From Lentisphaeria bacterium (lineage in GTDB: Bacteria > Verrucomicrobiota > Lentisphaeria > Victivallales > UBA1829): DNA of 6,525 bases. The notes beneath the pieces were generated by a model. It ran no database searches and was not told the DNA's origin. It worked only from the letters and a program-made list of their open reading frames with translations. Numbering within the stretch: position 1 is the first letter of the stretch; each line of letters opens with the position of its first letter. The DNA is taken from contig JAFVRL010000291.1 of NCBI GenBank assembly GCA_017504325.1, forward strand, positions 1-6,525, read 5' to 3'. Positions 5,525-6,525 of the stretch are shown in pieces. The translations under genes and the position numbers were made by a program.

Positions 5525-5569
5525 ACGGTATATTGCCCCCTGCCCCACTGAAAGTGTCCAATATACCGT
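5525..5569. repeat. Perfect 11-bp inverted repeat ACGGTATATTG ... CAATATACCGT
   Basis: The arms lie at 5525-5535 and 5559-5569, separated by 23 bases. Inside the loop CACT (5546-5549) and AGTG (5553-5556) form a second 4-bp hairpin with a GAA loop. CACTGAAA (5546-5553) is also complementary to TTTCAGTG at 5614-5621, so an alternative fold exists. There is no T tract, so this is not an ordinary terminator. It could be a cruciform, a binding site, part of an untranslated RNA or a remnant of a small inverted-repeat element. Confidence 0.6.
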
Positions 5570-5689
5570 GCCGTATCGGTCTGAAGCCGCAATGAGGTGC
5601 AGATATGTCAAGGTTTCAGTGTTTTTGGCAGTACAAACGGAAATGAATGAATTTTTATGAGAAAACAAGGCGAAAATATGTCTTTGTTC

Positions 5690-5718
5690 TTGCAAAAGCA
5701 TTGTAGCCATGCTACATT
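5690..5718 (+). promoter_or_regulatory. Possible promoter of the potassium channel gene, with a palindrome over it
   Basis: TTGCAA (5690-5695) and TACATT (5713-5718) are 17 bases apart. An overlapping alternative is TTGTAG (5701-5706) with TACAAT (5723-5728) at 16 bases. Either would give a leader of roughly 35 to 50 bases. The palindrome TGTAGC-CAT-GCTACA (5702-5716) covers both, and CTACAA recurs at 5732-5737, so an operator is possible. Having two mediocre options lowers confidence in each. Confidence 0.35.
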
Positions 5719-5770
5719 ACTTTACAATATACTACAAGTTTCACAATAATAAAAAAGCTGGTAAATCTGG

Positions 5771-6517
5771 ATGAAAAAAAAACTGTTCAACGCCCTGGAA
5801 GGCGTATCCGCAAATTCCAATCGTTTAGACTTATATGATACTGCAATGGTCGTTGTAATATTGTTGAGTATTATGCCGCTGATGTTCAAACAAAAATACC
5901 AATGGTTGAATATTATTGATTTAGGAGCAAGTGTTGTTTTTGTTTTAGATTATTTTTTACGGTGGTGTACTGCAGATTTGAAACATAAAAAAGGGAAACT
6001 CTCATTTATTTTATATCCATTCACAATCGGGGCGATCATTGATCTGCTTGCGATCATACCTGTATTTTCATTGTTTGTATCGGGACTTGATTTCTTGCAT
6101 TTTGCCCGTATTCTCAAAGGGTTGTGTATAATGCGGACATTAAAAATATTACGTTATTCCAGCTGCTGTCAAATAATACGAAAAACACTCTATCAACAAA
6201 GACATGCTCTTTGTTCAGCATATATATTTGCGATATTCTATGTTTTTGTTTCAGCATTGATTATTTTTAATATTGAACCGCAAACATTTAACACTTTCTT
6301 GGATGCCATATACTGGGCCGTAGTCAGTTTAACGACTGTGGGTTACGGCGATATCTATCCAGTCAGCGGAGTGGGAAGAGTAGTAACAGTTTTGTCTGCT
6401 TTCGTTGGAATATCTATCATTGCTCTGCCTGCAGGTATAATCACTGCGGGGTACATGCGTGAACTGGAAAATTTTAACAAAAATAATTCTACCGAAAAGC
6501 CTTCTTCCAAAATATAA
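5771..6517 (+). CDS. Voltage-sensor type potassium channel, six transmembrane segments
   Basis: This 248-residue inner-membrane protein is a tetrameric-type K+ channel subunit. Likely segments are S1 21-39, S2 46-66, S3 79-100, S4 110-129, S5 145-166, pore helix 176-188 and S6 203-227. The selectivity filter TTVGYGD is at 188-194. S4 has basic residues every third position (Arg113, Lys116, Arg122, Lys125, Arg128, with Cys119 in one slot), the pattern of a voltage sensor. S6 carries IIALPAGIITAG (215-226), a familiar bacterial Kv sequence. There is no cytoplasmic RCK or cyclic-nucleotide-binding domain, only a short polar tail. The ATG at 5771 is the first possible start after an in-frame stop (5762-5764). 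No good ribosome binding site precedes it, so translation may be weak. The gene is visibly more AT-rich than the ThuA-like and AddB-like genes and follows repeat-rich DNA, which suggests horizontal acquisition. Channel identity is firm; physiological role is not determinable. Confidence 0.95.
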   Translation: MKKKLFNALEGVSANSNRLDLYDTAMVVVILLSIMPLMFKQKYQWLNIIDLGASVVFVLDYFLRWCTADLKHKKGKLSFILYPFTIGAIIDLLAIIPVFSLFVSGLDFLHFARILKGLCIMRTLKILRYSSCCQIIRKTLYQQRHALCSAYIFAIFYVFVSALIIFNIEPQTFNTFLDAIYWAVVSLTTVGYGDIYPVSGVGRVVTVLSAFVGISIIALPAGIITAGYMRELENFNKNNSTEKPSSKI

Positions 6518-6525
6518 ATCAATGA

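Larger units (their letters stand above)
5178..5770. other. Intergenic region between the candidate RNA and the potassium channel; no intact gene
   Basis: No frame with a believable start and protein was found. The stretch contains the terminator-like hairpin at 5223-5263, the startless frame at 5317-5487, the inverted repeat at 5525-5569 and the palindrome at 5702-5716. A further 6-bp pair, CCGGAT (5174-5179) and ATCCGG (5190-5195), lies at its left edge. The density of inverted repeats and lack of intact genes resemble a site of past insertion and decay. Confidence 0.5.

Noticed and set aside
5439..5660. Plus-strand 73-codon frame across the inverted repeat
   Set aside because: It would need a GTG start without a ribosome binding site, and it reads through both arms of an 11-bp inverted repeat. 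The protein resembles nothing known.
5516..5710. Minus-strand 64-codon frame ahead of the channel gene
   Set aside because: No ribosome binding site, and it crosses the same inverted repeat and the promoter palindrome. No protein motif is visible.

Overview
The window is bacterial chromosome of moderate, locally uneven base composition, with compact genes, a strong Shine-Dalgarno site before one gene, and tRNA genes that encode their own CCA ends. The species cannot be read from the sequence. An AddB-like protein lacking iron-sulfur cysteines, a lone ThuA-like protein and a mid-range GC content would fit a gut-type anaerobe, for example a member of Lentisphaerota. This is a weak guess, and Bacillota or Bacteroidota are not excluded.

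Layout: The left half, on the minus strand, is a recombination-repair operon. A doubtful 68-codon open frame (2988-3194) is followed by a 981-residue AddB/RecB-type nuclease (46-2991) and then by the first 16 codons of another gene that leaves the window at position 1. That last gene is most simply the AddA helicase-nuclease partner. Both junctions are 4-bp ATGA overlaps, so the three frames may be translationally coupled. To the right, still on the minus strand, are two identical tandem tRNA-Glu(UUC) genes (3459-3534 and 3549-3624) with a good promoter. On the plus strand a ThuA-like protein (4115-4894) has a recognisable promoter, a 13-bp palindrome on its -10 region and an 11-bp direct repeat just upstream, suggesting dedicated regulation. 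At the right end a six-transmembrane voltage-sensor potassium channel (5771-6517) is visibly more AT-rich than the other genes.

The 876-bp space between the ThuA-like gene and the channel is the most interesting stretch. It holds a promoter-like site that would start transcription within a G8 tract, followed by about 135 bases that can fold into a closed multi-helix structure with a 20-bp hairpin (5042-5177). Next come a minus-strand terminator-like hairpin, a 56-codon open frame without a start that may be a gene remnant, and a perfect 11-bp inverted repeat. It looks like a mixture of a candidate small RNA locus and decayed or mobile DNA, with the AT-rich channel gene next to it.

No complete, clearly novel multi-gene system is visible. 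The coding genes belong to known families. The unexplained signals are the candidate structured RNA, the repeats in the right-hand intergenic region, and the operator-like elements before the ThuA-like gene.
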